Positions 11,374-21,589 of a stretch of DNA of 64,000 bases are shown piece after piece. A model generated the notes under the pieces. The model searched no databases and was not told where the DNA came from. It worked only from the letters and a program-made list of their open reading frames with translations. This DNA comes from Cristatella mucedo. Its lineage: Eukaryota > Bryozoa > Phylactolaemata > Cristatellidae. The stretch lies in assembly GCA_009760855.2 (NCBI GenBank), contig WPIO01000191.1, positions 156,501 to 220,500 of the forward strand. The letters are read 5' to 3'. Numbering within the stretch: position 1 is the first letter of the stretch; the number at the start of each line of letters is the position of its first letter. The position numbers and the translations under genes were made by a program.

Positions 11374-12983
11374 CTTTGCTGCTATCTATGTGCACATGTC
11401 ATCAATACATGCCGCAAGTTGAGGGAATACTGAGGTGCTTGAAGGCTGGGAGGAATCAAAGCAACGGTACAACTGAGTGTCATCCGCATAGAAGTGAAAG
11501 CCTAGTTTGTGTTTGGCAATCACACCAGCACGAGGGAGGGTATAAACTGTGAAAAGAACCGGACCTAGGACGGAGCCCTGAGGTGCCGCATATTTTAGAG
11601 GTACCTCGTATGATCTTTGTCCATTCTCTTCAATACTCTGGAGTCTCCCACTGAGATAGGATCTGAACCATGGCAGAGCAGTGCCAGTGATGCCCAGGTG
11701 AGATGAGAGGCACTCTAGAATAACTTGGTTATATAGTATCAAAAGCTGCAGAAAGATCGAGCAAAACTAGCAGAGACACTCTACCCATGTCTGTATTCCT
11801 AAGTAGGTCTTTGAACACGCTAAGCAATGCTGATTATGTAGGGTGATTAGCTCTAAAGCCAGACTGGAACTTACTAGCATGGTATGAACTTTCAATTTTC
11901 ATACCTCTAATTATATCCAACCCAGCCTTCTAGGACGTCTAATTCTCTCAACTCCCTTGATGCATGTATTGATGACATCCACACATGGATTGCAAAAAAC
12001 TTTCTCAAACTGAATGGTGATAGAAACAACTTACTAGTTGCGGGAAATCACAGTGTGATTCAGAAATGGGCAAGGTTAATGCTGACAATCGGCTCTACAA
12101 GCATATCTTCTGTTGGATATGCACGAAATCCAGGTGTCATATTCCAAAGTGACCTTTCATAGACGACCACCTCAGCTCCTCAGTCAAGTCTGCCTACTTT
12201 CAGCTACATAACAATTCTAAAATTCAGGCATGTTTAGATAAGGATACCACGTCTAAGTTGGTCCATGCATTTGCGACATCCCGTCTCGACTTCCGTAAAT
12301 CACTGCTTGCTGGCCTCCCCTCATGTGCAATCAGGCGATTAAAGCTGGTGCAAAACTCCCCAGCCCCCCCCCCCCCCTAGGCTTGTCTGTCGTGAGCGTT
12401 GCAGTTGCCACATTACTCCACTTCTCGCCGACCTGCACTGGCTACCTGTCAAGCAACAGATCGACTTCGAGGTTTTGTCGCTCACCTTTAGGTCACTTCA
12501 TTCTATGGCTCCAGCCTATCTCTCAGATCTAGTCTCCCACAAAATCAAGCATCGTACCATCCGCTTTTCGGAATCCAACAGTATACCAATACCTCTTATA
12601 AACCTCAAATCATTTGGAGACCGTGCATTTAGTTCGTATGCTCCCAAAGCCTGGAACTCCTTTTCGGCTTGCATCAGCCCATCCCCTGACTTGACTACGT
12701 TTAAAAAGACACTTATTTAGGACAGCATATAGTGTGTCCATGTGATTCGTCCTTCATGTGCTTATGCATGCTGACACTGTGAATGCTGCCACTAACCACA
12801 TTTGCATGCTGACCCTGTGCATGTCACCCCTAACCATGTTATTCATTCTGTTTGCTTATCAAGCATGATTTTACACACCATTCAATTGCATTTGCCTTTG
12901 CAGCAAATGTAAAGCGCCTAGAGAGAACAAGTTCTCTGAGGGTGCTTTATCAAGTGCATTATTATTCTTATTATTATTATAAT
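11374..12983 (+). mobile_element. LINE-A copy with 5' inversion (twin-priming structure)
   Basis: From 11921 to 12983 the element reads on plus: SLDACIDDIHTWIAKNFLKL, then the FDH/SRLDF-like region, PAYLSDLV, FGDRAFSSYAPKAWNSF and the (ATT)n tail at 12957-12981. The left piece, 11374 to about 11915, is the upstream reverse-transcriptase palm on the minus strand (SSHLGITGTALPWFRSYLSG, PQGSVLGPVLF, FYADDTQLY). The two pieces meet at nearly the same LINE position (both contain the S-QPSSTS...LACIDD segment). This is the structure expected of twin-primed insertion. It lands in the block 0 TRIM exon, just after 11364-11373. Confidence 0.85.
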
Positions 12984-12984
12984 G

Positions 12985-13320
12985 AATCGTAAACCAGCCG
13001 ACTAGGACACACACGAGCTTACAATATTTCAATCATCCTATTGCATATCTATCAAATTACTTTAATGGAAGCTCGATTAACAATCATTCGGCAAAGGAAA
13101 ATGCAAGCTACTACCAACCGGTTGTCTCTGACAGTGACACCTATCATGAAAGCTGTGACGGTCTGATTACTGTGGTGCTCTATTGGCATCGTGCAGCGTT
13201 CCAGAAGTCGAGCTCTTCCCTCAAGGGAAACAAGCGTGACGAACTTCACCGTAGAATTCAATGTGGCAGAGCGCAGGCGTTTCGATGATCGGCGATACCT
13301 AGGCCCTGGCTGTATCGTTC
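12985..13320. other. Spacer, nothing recognised
   Basis: Between the LINE tail and the CT-rich tract. No coding or repeat match noticed. Confidence 0.4.
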
Positions 13321-13369
13321 AGCTTTCTATATATATTTCTCTCTATGTCTCTACCTGTCTGACTGTCGG

Positions 13370-13828
13370 ACTCTATCTCTCTATATCACCGTCACTGTCT
13401 GTCTCTGTCTGTCTCTGCCTGTCACTGTCTGTCTCTGTCTGTCTCTGCCTGTCTCTGTTTGTCTCTGTCTGCCTCTGTCTGCCTCTGTCTGCCTCTATCT
13501 GCCTCTGTCTGCCTCTGTCTGCCTCTGTCTGCCTCTGTCTGCCTCTGTGTGCCTCTGTCTGCCTCTGCCTGCCTCTGTTTGCCTCTGTCTGCCTCTGTCT
13601 GCCTCTGTCTGCCTCTGTACGCCTCTGTCTGCCTCTCTCTTTCCCTGTCTGTTTGTCTGTCTGTCTCTGTCTGTCTCTCTGTCACTCTCTCTGTCTCTCT
13701 CACTGTCTCTCTCTCTCTCTCTCTTTCTGTCTCTCACTGTCTCTCTCACTCACTCTCTGTCACTCTCTTGCTCTCTCACACTCTCTCTCTCTCTCTCTCT
13801 CTCTCTCCTTCTTTTTCTCTCTCTCTCT

Positions 13829-13914
<86 letters not shown>

Positions 13915-13918
13915 TCTT

Positions 13919-14002
<84 letters not shown>

Positions 14003-14003
14003 G
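13370..14003 (+). repeat. (TCTGTC/TCTGCC)n grading into (TC)n
   Basis: About 630 pyrimidine-rich bases. First come 6-mers ctgtct/ctgcct (13390-13680), then mixed CT, then nearly pure (TC)n at about 13840-14000. The Leu/Ser- and Arg/Thr/Glu-rich ORFs on both strands are artefacts. Confidence 0.97.
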
Positions 14004-14084
14004 TCTTCAATAGCAGTCGGTGTATATGACGGGGGTGCGGCTTAAATTCGATGCAATCTCTTGACAGTGGTGTGATCGAGGGGG

Positions 14085-14300
14085 CGGCTCAACGGGTACA
14101 CGTGTCACAGGCCTGGATGGCACACTACCTAAGGCGGTTGCTTCCATGACCTTGGTCCCGAGGTCGTAGGCTTGATTCCTGTTTTGGGCGATCCTATATC
14201 GCCACTGCAAGCAGAGGTGATAGCCGTACAGGCTCTTCTGTCGCTGTACAAAATAAGGCTGCTTACGCAGCTAGGATTTATTTATTTATTTTATTTGCCA
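14085..14300 (+). mobile_element. SINE-2, copy 2
   Basis: Same head and body as 7380-7600: tggcacactacctaaggcggttgctt, a degenerate B box (ggcttgattcc, 14167-14178), gggcgatcctatatcgccactgcaagcagaggtgatagcc, ggctcttctgtcgctgtac and a TTTATTTATT tail. Confidence 0.85.
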
Positions 14301-14514
14301 AGGAAGGAGCAGAACGCCCACCAGGTCGGGTTGTAGGCCCTGATGAGCTAACGTGTTAATGCACAGGTCATCAAATACTGCATCTAATTATTAAATTACT
14401 ATACTATTGAAACACCTAGCATCTCATGCAAGCTCCTGGGATCAGCTGCCCATTAGCAGGGTTAGCCAGTAGAAGCCTAGCACCTGCAGTGGCAGCCTCG
14501 ATGGGGAAATAACC

Positions 14515-14720
14515 GAGGGAGTACCCTGGATGAGGTGAATTCCCGAGGGAGTAGCCTAGATGGGGAATACCCGAGGCAGTAGCCGGGATGGGGTGAATTC
14601 CCGAGGAAGTAGCCTGGATGGGTGAATTGCCGAGGAAGTAGCCTGGATGGGGTGAATTCCCGAGGGAGTAGTAGCCTGGATGGGGTGAATTCCCGAGGGA
14701 GTAGTAGCCTGGATAGGTAA
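14515..14720 (+). repeat. ~30-bp minisatellite (gtagcctggatggggtgaattcccgagg)
   Basis: About seven imperfect copies of a 28-34-base unit with gtagcctggatggg(g)tgaattcccgaggga. The Gly/Tyr/Ser/Pro-rich minus ORFs over it come from the repeat. Confidence 0.9.
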
Positions 14721-14737
14721 TAATGGTGATAACTTTG

Positions 14738-14832
14738 ATTATTAACGGTGATAACTTTGGCAGCCATGCGGCCAAGGCAGTCTGCAGAACAGAATCTCAA
14801 TGGCTGCAACTGCGATACTTCAGCAAGATTTG
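14738..14832 (-). pseudogene. Stray copy of the 120-nt TRIM-propeller exon (3' truncated)
   Basis: Minus strand after acceptor ctcgtaccag reads NLAEVSQLQPLRFCSADCLG then RMAAKVITVN, in frame and very close to 11182-11301. Its end is replaced by a short duplicated ggtgataactttg block. No neighbouring exon of the gene is found nearby, so it is an isolated fragment. Confidence 0.7.
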
Positions 14833-14856
14833 CTGGTACGAGCTTTTCCAAGGTTT

Positions 14857-16115
14857 TTCAGTTGGAAGATGCAGATCTTAACCTATTAAGGAAAAAGTGT
14901 ACTCCAGGATTAATTGATAGTATGACTGATGTATTAACAAATCTTGGTAATGTAAAAATGAGTCTTGTTATACAAGTTAAATGAGAAAACTCAAAGAAAG
15001 ATGTTATCTTTGCAACAATCATTAGTGATGGTCCAACAATATTAAACAGAGTTTCTCACTTTAAGTCAACAATTGGAAAACACTTTGCTACTTTCGATAA
15101 TATTATTGTTGAGTGGAATGAGGGAGGCTCTTCATGTAAGATTATTGCTATTGTTGATGCTTTTGCAAAATTTACTCGCTTTACTCGTCAAATTAGTGGT
15201 TCATATGTTGCTTTAGTAGATAAGTTAAAAAACATGAGATGTGCTTTAAATATAAAAATATAGATGACAATTATTGTGCATTTTGGTGTGTGTTGATAGC
15301 ATTACATCCAAGAGATAATCATCAAAAAATGATTCATGATTTAAGACAAATAATGAATGATGAGTATTCAGATATATTACACCTATAAAAACCATTATTC
15401 TTTCCAATTGATGAAGATGATTCAAGAAAATAGTTTATTGTAAATGAAAGTGTTCCTATTAGAGTAGAAGATATTCCTTAACTTGCTAAACTAATTAACG
15501 TTTCAATAAATGTTTATGAATATACCTCATCTATCTCTCCACTAATAGTTAATTCTAAAGAGAGAGAGAATCATATAGATCTTCTTCTTCTCTATACTAA
15601 TCGAATAAAATCTCAATATGTATTGATGCAAATTTGTAACCCTCTTTGTAGAACTGAGAAAGATAAAAGAAGAACAAAATTATTTTGCAAGAGATATCTA
15701 TCAAGATTCTAAAAGCAAGAAAAACCAGATTAACATATAATTGATTTTAATTCAGAACATTGTGGGACATCAAGAATAAAAATGCCAGCAGCTAATAGTA
15801 GAAAGTATGGAACAGGAGATTTGATTGGGTTTAGAGATTTTGATCAAATGATTAAGTCACCATTAGTTGCATACGCTGATTTTGAATGTTTACTTGGATC
15901 AATTGATAAACCAGAAGAAGCAGTACAAGATTCAGTTAATCAACACAAACCTTGTTCTTGTGCGTATGTAACTTTAAATCATCAAGGTAAAATAGTATCA
16001 GAGTGTAAACAGACTTTTGGTCCTGACTGCATTAGTAAATTTATTCGTTCTTTAAAGAAAGATTGTAAAAACAAGTTGATGAACTAGAAAATAAACTTAA
16101 AGAACATATAGATAG
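14857..16115 (+). pseudogene. Polinton/Maverick DNA polymerase B, N-terminal half (decayed)
   Basis: AT-rich plus-strand relic in the conserved order of the Polinton polymerase N-terminus. It has a segment ending SGSYVALVDKLKN (about 15195-15235) and DDNYCAFWCVLIALHPRDN (about 15262-15318). It then has VPIRVEDIP...INVSINVYE (about 15450-15520), an LLLLYTN block (about 15580), and an open stretch 15782-16087 with the exonuclease motif YADFECLL at about 15870-15893. The catalytic D and E of this ExoI-type motif are present. In-frame TAG/TAA codons occur at about 14982, 15260, 15386, 15431, 15479 and 15711. It is cut off at about 16119 by a LINE. It complements 1-1245 (the other half of the same kind of gene), but the order is reversed. 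Confidence 0.85.
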
Positions 16116-16119
16116 TCAT

Positions 16120-17795
16120 ATTCCAGGCTTTGGGAGCGTATAAATTAAATGCACGGTCTCCAAAGGATTTGAGGTTTGTACGAGGTATTTGTAGACTTTT
16201 GGATTCCGAAAAGCTGGTGGTACAATGCTTGGCCTGGTGGGGGGGGGGAAATATCAGAAAGATAGGCTGGAGCCAAAGAATTAAGTGACCTAACAGTGAG
16301 CGACAAAACCTTGAAGTCAATCCGTTGCTTGACTGGTAGCCAGTGCAGGTCGGCGAGAAGTAGTGTAATGTGGCAACTGCGACGCTCACGACAGACAAGC
16401 CTAGCTGCAGAGTTTTGCACCAGCTGCAATCGCCTGATCGCAAATGCCAGTAGGCCAGTAAGCAGTAAATTGCAGAAGTCGAGACGGGATGTCACGAATG
16501 CATAGACCAACTTGGACGTGGTATCCATATCTAAACAAGCCCGAATTTTAGCAATGTTATGAAGCTGAAAGTAGGCAGATTTGACTGTGGAGCTGATATG
16601 GTCGTCTAACGAGAGGTCGTTTTGGAACAGGACACCTAGATTTCGGGGTGATTCAACAGGAGATATGCTGGCAGAGTCAATTTTGAGAGTCAGCCTTTCT
16701 AATTTCTGAATCACGATGGATTTGCCCATAACTAGTAAGTTAGTTTTATCATAGTTTAGTTTTCAAAAATTTGCTGCCATCCATGTGAGGATGTGATCAA
16801 TACATGCAGCAAGTGAGTTGAGAGAATTTGAGGTGCTCGAATGCCGGGAGGGATCAAAGCAAAGTTACAACTGAGTGTCATCCGCATAGAAGTGAAAGCC
16901 TAGATTGTGCTTGGCAATTACATTAGCAAGAGGTAGAGTATAAACCCTGAAAAGAACCGGACCTAGCACGAAGCCCTGAGGTACCCCATATTTCAGCGGT
17001 ACCTCAGATGATCTTTGTTCATTCACGTCAATACTCTGGAGTCTCCCCCTGAGATAGGACCTGAACCATTGCAGAGCACTGCCAGTGATGCCCAGGCGAG
17101 ATGAGAGGGGCTCTAGAAGAGCTTTATGATCGATGGTATCAATAGCTGCCGAAGGATCGAGCAAAACAAGCAGAGACACTCTACCCATGTCTGCATTCTT
17201 AAGTAGTGGGCTCGTGGGCGTCCGATGGCGGCAGGACGAAGAGTGAAGCCCCCACAAGTCAGTTGTCGTACTGACGACGACAGCTGTATTCCATTATACG
17301 CAGGCGATGCAAGCTTGCTAGCGTTCACACGGAAGTAGTAGCCGTCGTAGAAGCAGCTCTGAAACGCGAGGAGAGAGAGAGAGGTGGAGTGAGAGTGGAT
17401 AGCTGTCGTACAGGCCGATGCACGGGCAGAAAGTACCTTGCTGCAGGACTAGCAGTCAGGGGCCCACAGCTGACCTGTTGCAATTAAATCCAGCTTAGTC
17501 AGCCGATACTGTCCAACTGCAGCACCTAATGAGCAGGTATGTGCACCCGTAGGCCAGGCGGAGCGATGTGAGTCCGGCTGTGGTGGAATGACGTGGGCTT
17601 AGTCACGCCCATAAGTAGGTCGTTGTATACCCTACGCAATGCTGAATCTGTGGAGTGATTTGCTCAAAAGCCAGACTGGAACTTACTAGCAAGGTGTGAG
17701 GTTTCGATATATGAGTTCAGCTGGTCCGCCACGACCCGTTCCAGTGTCTTTGATAGGAATGGTAGAAGGGAGACTGGTTGGTAGTATCTTAAGAT
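16120..17795 (-). mobile_element. LINE-A, truncated at both ends, with a 405-bp insertion
   Basis: Minus strand: RT palm (LSSRLGITGSALQWFRSYL, PQGFVLGPVLFRVYTLP, FYADDTQL), thumb (ISPVESPRNLGVLFQNDLSL, FVTSRLDFCNLLLTGL) and end (FGDRAFNLYAPKAWN). The usual 3' UTR and (ATT)n tail are missing: the element stops at 16120 inside the ORF against the Polinton polymerase relic. The 5' end at about 17795 abuts another Polinton piece. Frame changes occur, for example around the poly-G at 16241. Confidence 0.85.
17207..17611. mobile_element. 405-bp insertion in LINE-A with target duplication
   Basis: An undisturbed LINE-A reads ...tgcattcctatgtaggtcgttgtataccc (see 21140-21165). Here the site reads ttaagtag at 17199-17206, then a 405-bp insert, then taagtaggtcgttg at 17612. 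The insert starts TGGGC and ends GCCCA and is flanked by taagtag on both sides (7 bp). It has no long ORF. This fits a small non-autonomous DNA transposon, but the terminal inverted repeat is short and the superfamily cannot be named. Confidence 0.6.
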
Positions 17796-17799
17796 CTCT

Positions 17800-18243
17800 T
17801 GGCCTAGTGTCGCTTTCTTGAGAAATAGTAAAAAGAAAATCTACATAACTAATTCCACTTGCAGTAGTAAACTTATCAATAGCATAAGTGCACGTTCCAT
17901 TAATATTAATTACAAAACCAAGATTACTACTAGCACCATAGATACTATCACTAGTCAAATCTAAATAAGCATTTGTTTTATCGGTTGCATACATAATTCC
18001 ATTATCTTTCCAAAGTTAGGTAGTGATCCTGAAAGAAATGTTTTAAGAGGTGTTATATATGCTAACTTCCTTCGGGTTCCTTGTTCAATAATTGGCATAT
18101 CAGCAGGTGTAAGTTGTTGCAACAAAAAATTATTTCCATTTCCATTTACACTAATATTTAAGCCTAGCATATCAAGTTTAAATAAGCTAGGATAACTATT
18201 AGAACTTGCTCGTAAATATCCTAATACTATTTGCTTAGTATTA
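17800..18243 (-). pseudogene. AT-rich virus-like (Polinton) ORF relic, piece 1
   Basis: Minus strand is open from 18243 to 17961 (contains NISVNGNGNNFLLQQLTPAD) and then, after a frame change, in 17994-17800 (contains SDSIYGASSNLGFVININ). The composition (AT-rich; Asn/Ile/Lys-rich) matches the Polinton relics and not the flanking LINEs. The family is not recognised; a capsid- or fibre-like structural protein is possible but unproven. Its right edge is exactly a LINE-A breakpoint (see the inversion finding). Confidence 0.5.
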
Positions 18244-19141
18244 TCAAAATTGGCTCTGCCAGCATATCTCCAGTTGAATCAGCTCGGAATCTAGGTGTCA
18301 TATTCCAAAGCGACCTCTCGTTAGACGACCACATCAGCTCCACAGTCAAATCCGCCTATTTTCAGCTTCATAACATTGCTAAAATTTGGGCTTGTTTAGA
18401 TAAAGATACCACGTCCAAGTTAGTTCATGCATTCGTGACATCTCGTCTCGACTTCTGCAACTCACTGCTTACTGGCCTACCAGCATGTGCGATCAGGCGA
18501 TTGCAGCTTGTGCAAAACTCTGCAGCTAGGCTTGTCTGTCGTGAGCGTCGCAGTTGCCACATTACTCCACTTCTCGCCGACCTGCACTGGCTACCAGTCA
18601 AGCAACGGATTGATTTCAAGGTTTTGTCCCTCACTTTTAGGTCCCTTAATTCTATGGCTCCAGCCTATCTGTCAGATATACTACCCCATCAGGCTAAGCA
18701 TCGTACCACCAGCTCTTCGGAATCCAACAGTCTAGAAATACCTCGTACAAACCTTAAATCCTTTGGAGACCGTGCATTTAGTTCATATGCTCCCAAAGCC
18801 TGGAACTCCCTGTCGACCTGCGTCAGAACATCCCCTGACCTGACCGCATTTAAAAGGAACCTAAAAACACACCTATTTAGGACAGCATTTAGTGGGTCCC
18901 TGTGATTCGTCCTTGATGTGCTTGTGGGTGCTGACACTGTGCATGCTGCCACTAACCACATTTGCATGCTGACCCTGTGCATGTCACCCCTAACCATATT
19001 ATTCATTTCGTTTGTTTTCAAGCATGATTTTACTTACCATTCAATTGAATTTCACTTTACAGCAAATGTAAAGCGCTTAGAGAGAGATTAAGTTCTCTGA
19101 TGGCGCTTGATCAAGTGAATTATTATTATTATTATTATTAT
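18244..19141 (+). mobile_element. LINE-A 3' half with tail (right part of an inverted LINE)
   Basis: Plus-strand ORF 18231-18905 reads IGSASISPVESARNLGVIF, VTSRLDFCNSLLTGLPACAI, LADLHWLPVKQRIDFKVL, PAYLSDIL, FGDRAFSSYAPKAWNSL and FKRNLKTHLFRTAFSGSL. It is followed by the LINE-A 3' UTR with hairpin agagagattaagttctct and the (ATT)n tail 19120-19141. The frame is open throughout. This is the best-preserved LINE-A C-terminus in the window, and of the L2/CR1 type by sequence. It starts at 18244, at the same LINE position where the minus-strand piece at 20596 stops. Confidence 0.9.
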
Positions 19142-19590
19142 CAACAAATTGCTTTGTTACAACATCAGAGTCTTTTAAGTTTGTTATATTCTTTACACCC
19201 ATATTCATACTTGCTGTTGCATTACCTTTAAGCACTTTCGTCATACTTTTTAATAATCCATAGTTTATAACTTTTTAAGATCTTAAATCACTATATACAT
19301 CCCATCAGCGGAATTACCATATATACGAATAACATTCTTACAATTCAACTGTGACATTGCTTTTGCACCACTCTTTGGTAGTAACCCTGATAAGTTTGAA
19401 ACACTTACTAAATCACCTGTTACATTAGTAGCAACACTACCACCAAAGTTTTAACTAAAAGCATAGTCTAATCTTATTACATCACCATCGTTAATAGGAT
19501 AAGCTAAGTTTATAACTCTATTTCCATTTTCATTGAAATTATTATCAAAGTATCCAGTAATCTTATCAACTTTTTTCAATTCACTTATAT
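19142..19590 (-). pseudogene. AT-rich virus-like (Polinton) ORF relic with fibre-like motif
   Basis: Minus strand, in pieces: an open part 19768-19451 whose conserved-looking end is VDKITGYFDNNFNENGNRVI then DGDVIRLDYAF. Further left it continues through stops with VTGDLVSVSNLSGLLPKSGA, RIYGNSADGMY and KNITNLKDSDVVTKQFVD. The last motif resembles the NITNL-(x)-D-(x)-TK-(x)-VD signature of phage and virus tail-fibre-type proteins. That similarity is by eye only. It is broken by a LINE tail at 19141. Confidence 0.45.
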
Positions 19591-19593
19591 ATA

Positions 19594-20403
19594 TGAAGAA
19601 AAAAGGAGGATATACAAAAGAAGGAATATATGCTACTGCGGAAGTAGTGGCGGGTGTTACAACTGCTACAGAAGTATGTTCAAAGAAAGTTTTAAAGATA
19701 GCACCTAAGATTGCTATGAAACTATCATTACAAGCATCTAAAAAGATATGGTATGGTATTACAATCATTTAAAGTCATTGGAGCTGCTACTAAAGCTCTA
19801 GGAGGATTTGTATCAGGAATAACAGGAATAGTAGATTTAGGATTATTTATAAAAGAGATTGTCGATGATGTTGCTTCTGGTAAGTATAGTTAAGTGTTCT
19901 GGAAAGCAACGGTAGATGAAAAAGAAGGACTATCAAACATGGTTGCATCATTAGAAGTAGGATATTATATCAATGAGATATTATTTGAAGCAGAGAAAGC
20001 AAAGAATGATTGGTATCTTCATCCTAGTAAGTTTTTATCTGCCACATTTGGAGAAGACGTTTCTTGGGATGCAACACAACTAGATTCTTTAGCTTGGAAG
20101 AAGAACTTCTTTGAAATGAAATGGGGCTTGTTACCTGCTATAATTGCTAGTATGGCTAGTATAATTGGAACAGTAGGTTTAGCAGTTTCAATAACGTTTG
20201 CTGTTGCTGGTTTGGTTGAGAAGATAGTAGATGAAACAATATATACTGCTAGAGCACCTAAAATGAATACCCATGAAGAAAAAATGAGTGTTTTACCACT
20301 TCAAAGAGAAAGGTTAAATAATGCTATTGTTGACTTGAAAAATACGATAGAACTATTAGATAAAGGTGTCGATACTGATCTAAGCGATAAAGTACAGAAT
20401 TGA
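19594..20403 (+). pseudogene. AT-rich virus-like (Polinton) membrane-protein relic
   Basis: Two plus-strand pieces: 19594-19770 (begins MKKKGGYTKEGIYATAEVVA) and, after a shift near 19765 and a stop at about 19891, 19894-20403. The second piece has a strongly hydrophobic stretch WGLLPAIIASMASIIGTVGL then AVSITFAVAGLV (about residues 77-110 of that ORF) flanked by charged regions, so one or two membrane helices are likely. Its end is a Leu/Lys/Asp-rich amphipathic region. No homologue is recognised. AT content and context point to a Polinton accessory or virion membrane gene. Confidence 0.5.
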
Positions 20404-20595
20404 GAGGTAAAAAATAGATTGAATTACTCGAATCAAGGAAGAGAACCAGTGAAAAATCCGGCGTTAATTATTCAGATGATTTGAAACGAGACATACAAAA
20501 GTGGAGTCAGGTACTGTTGGTTGTCGTAAAACGTGTGACTTCAAAGCTGAGTCTGCAATGTTACTAGCGAATCTATTTGCGCAAGGTAAATCACA
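20404..20595 (+). pseudogene. Virus-like relic, end of the Polinton piece
   Basis: Short AT-rich stretch after the membrane ORF. The plus frame starting about 20480 (contains GTVGCRKTCDFKAESAMLLA) is open up to 20595, where LINE-A sequence begins. If 20595 is joined to 18243 read on the minus strand, the frame stays open for over 120 codons in all. This is the key evidence for an inversion. Confidence 0.45.
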
Positions 20596-21241
20596 ATTCA
20601 ACTGGAGATATGCTGGCAGAGCCAATTTTGAGAGTCAGCCTTTCCAATCTCTGAATCACACTGGGTTTGCCCATAACAAGTAAATAAGTTTTATCATCGT
20701 TTAGTTTTAGAAAATTTGCTGCCATCCATGTGCGGATGTCATCAATGCATGCAGCTAGTGAGTTGAGAGAATTTGAGGTGCTCGAAGGCTGGGAGGGATC
20801 AAAGCAAAGGTACAACTGAGTGTCATCCACATAGAAGTGAAAGCCTAGATTGTGCTTGGCAATGACATCAGCAAGAGGGAGAGTATAAACGGTGAAAAGG
20901 ACCGGACCTAGCACTGAGCCCTGAGGTACTCCATATTTCAGAGGTACTTCAGATGATCTTTGTCCATTCACGTCAATACTCTGGAGTCTCCCACTGAGAT
21001 AGGACCTGAACCACTGCAGAGCAGTGCCAGTGATGCCCAGGCGAGATGAGAGGCGCTCTAGAAGAACTTTATGATCGATGGTGTCAAAAGCTGCCGAAAG
21101 ATCAAGCAAAACAAGCAGAGACACTCTACCCATGTCTGCATTCCTATGTAGGTCGTTGTATACCCTAAGCAATGCTGACTCTGTGGAGTGATTAGCTCTA
21201 AAGCCAGATTAACTTACTAGCAAGGTGTGAGGTTTCGATAT
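20596..21241 (-). mobile_element. LINE-A 5' half (left part of an inverted LINE)
   Basis: Minus ORF 21172-20591 is open: MGRVSLLVLLDLSAAFDTID, LSSRLGITGTALQWFRSYLS, KYGVPQGSVLGPVLFTVY, FHFYVDDTQLY and WMAANFLKLNDDKTYLLV, ending IGSASISPVE. The catalytic motif is FYVDD in place of FYADD. It stops at 20596, where the plus-strand piece at 18244 begins. The two overlap by 36 identical bases in inverted orientation (18244-18279 and 20596-20631). Confidence 0.9.
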
Positions 21242-21589
21242 ACAAGGCTAAGCCTTATGACCTTATGACCCTATGACTTTGCGAACTTTGCAGGCTAAGC
21301 AGCCGATGCTTGAAGATGCAGGAGGCGAGTCTAGGCACGTGGCCTTTGACCCGAGCGACCAGTTACAGCGAGTGCCTTGCAGTTGCTGCAGCTCAGGCCC
21401 CGAGCCACCGCCGGGTTCGCCACGCCCCCTCTGCGACTCCGCCCTCTCGCTGGTCCGCTCCCCTCAACTGAGGGCTAGGCGGACGACGTCAGTGCCGCCG
21501 CGGGCGCCTTGCGGCGGAAGCTGGCTCAGACGGAAGCGAGATCTCGGGCTGGGCCACCAGGGCGGCGGGCAGGTTACCGTCGTGGCCCG

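Noticed and set aside
13191-14045. 284-codon Leu/Ser/Cys-rich ORF
   Set aside because: Produced by the CT-rich microsatellite; overlapping frames give the same type of peptide.
16296-16505. Short plus ORFs starting MSDKTLKSIRCLTGSQCRS, recurring at 18425 and 23878
   Set aside because: Recurring only because they are antisense to the conserved LINE-A ORF.
19134-19165. CRISPR-like or other short regular arrays in ATT-rich stretches
   Set aside because: These are simple (ATT)n LINE tails without spacers; the window is eukaryotic.
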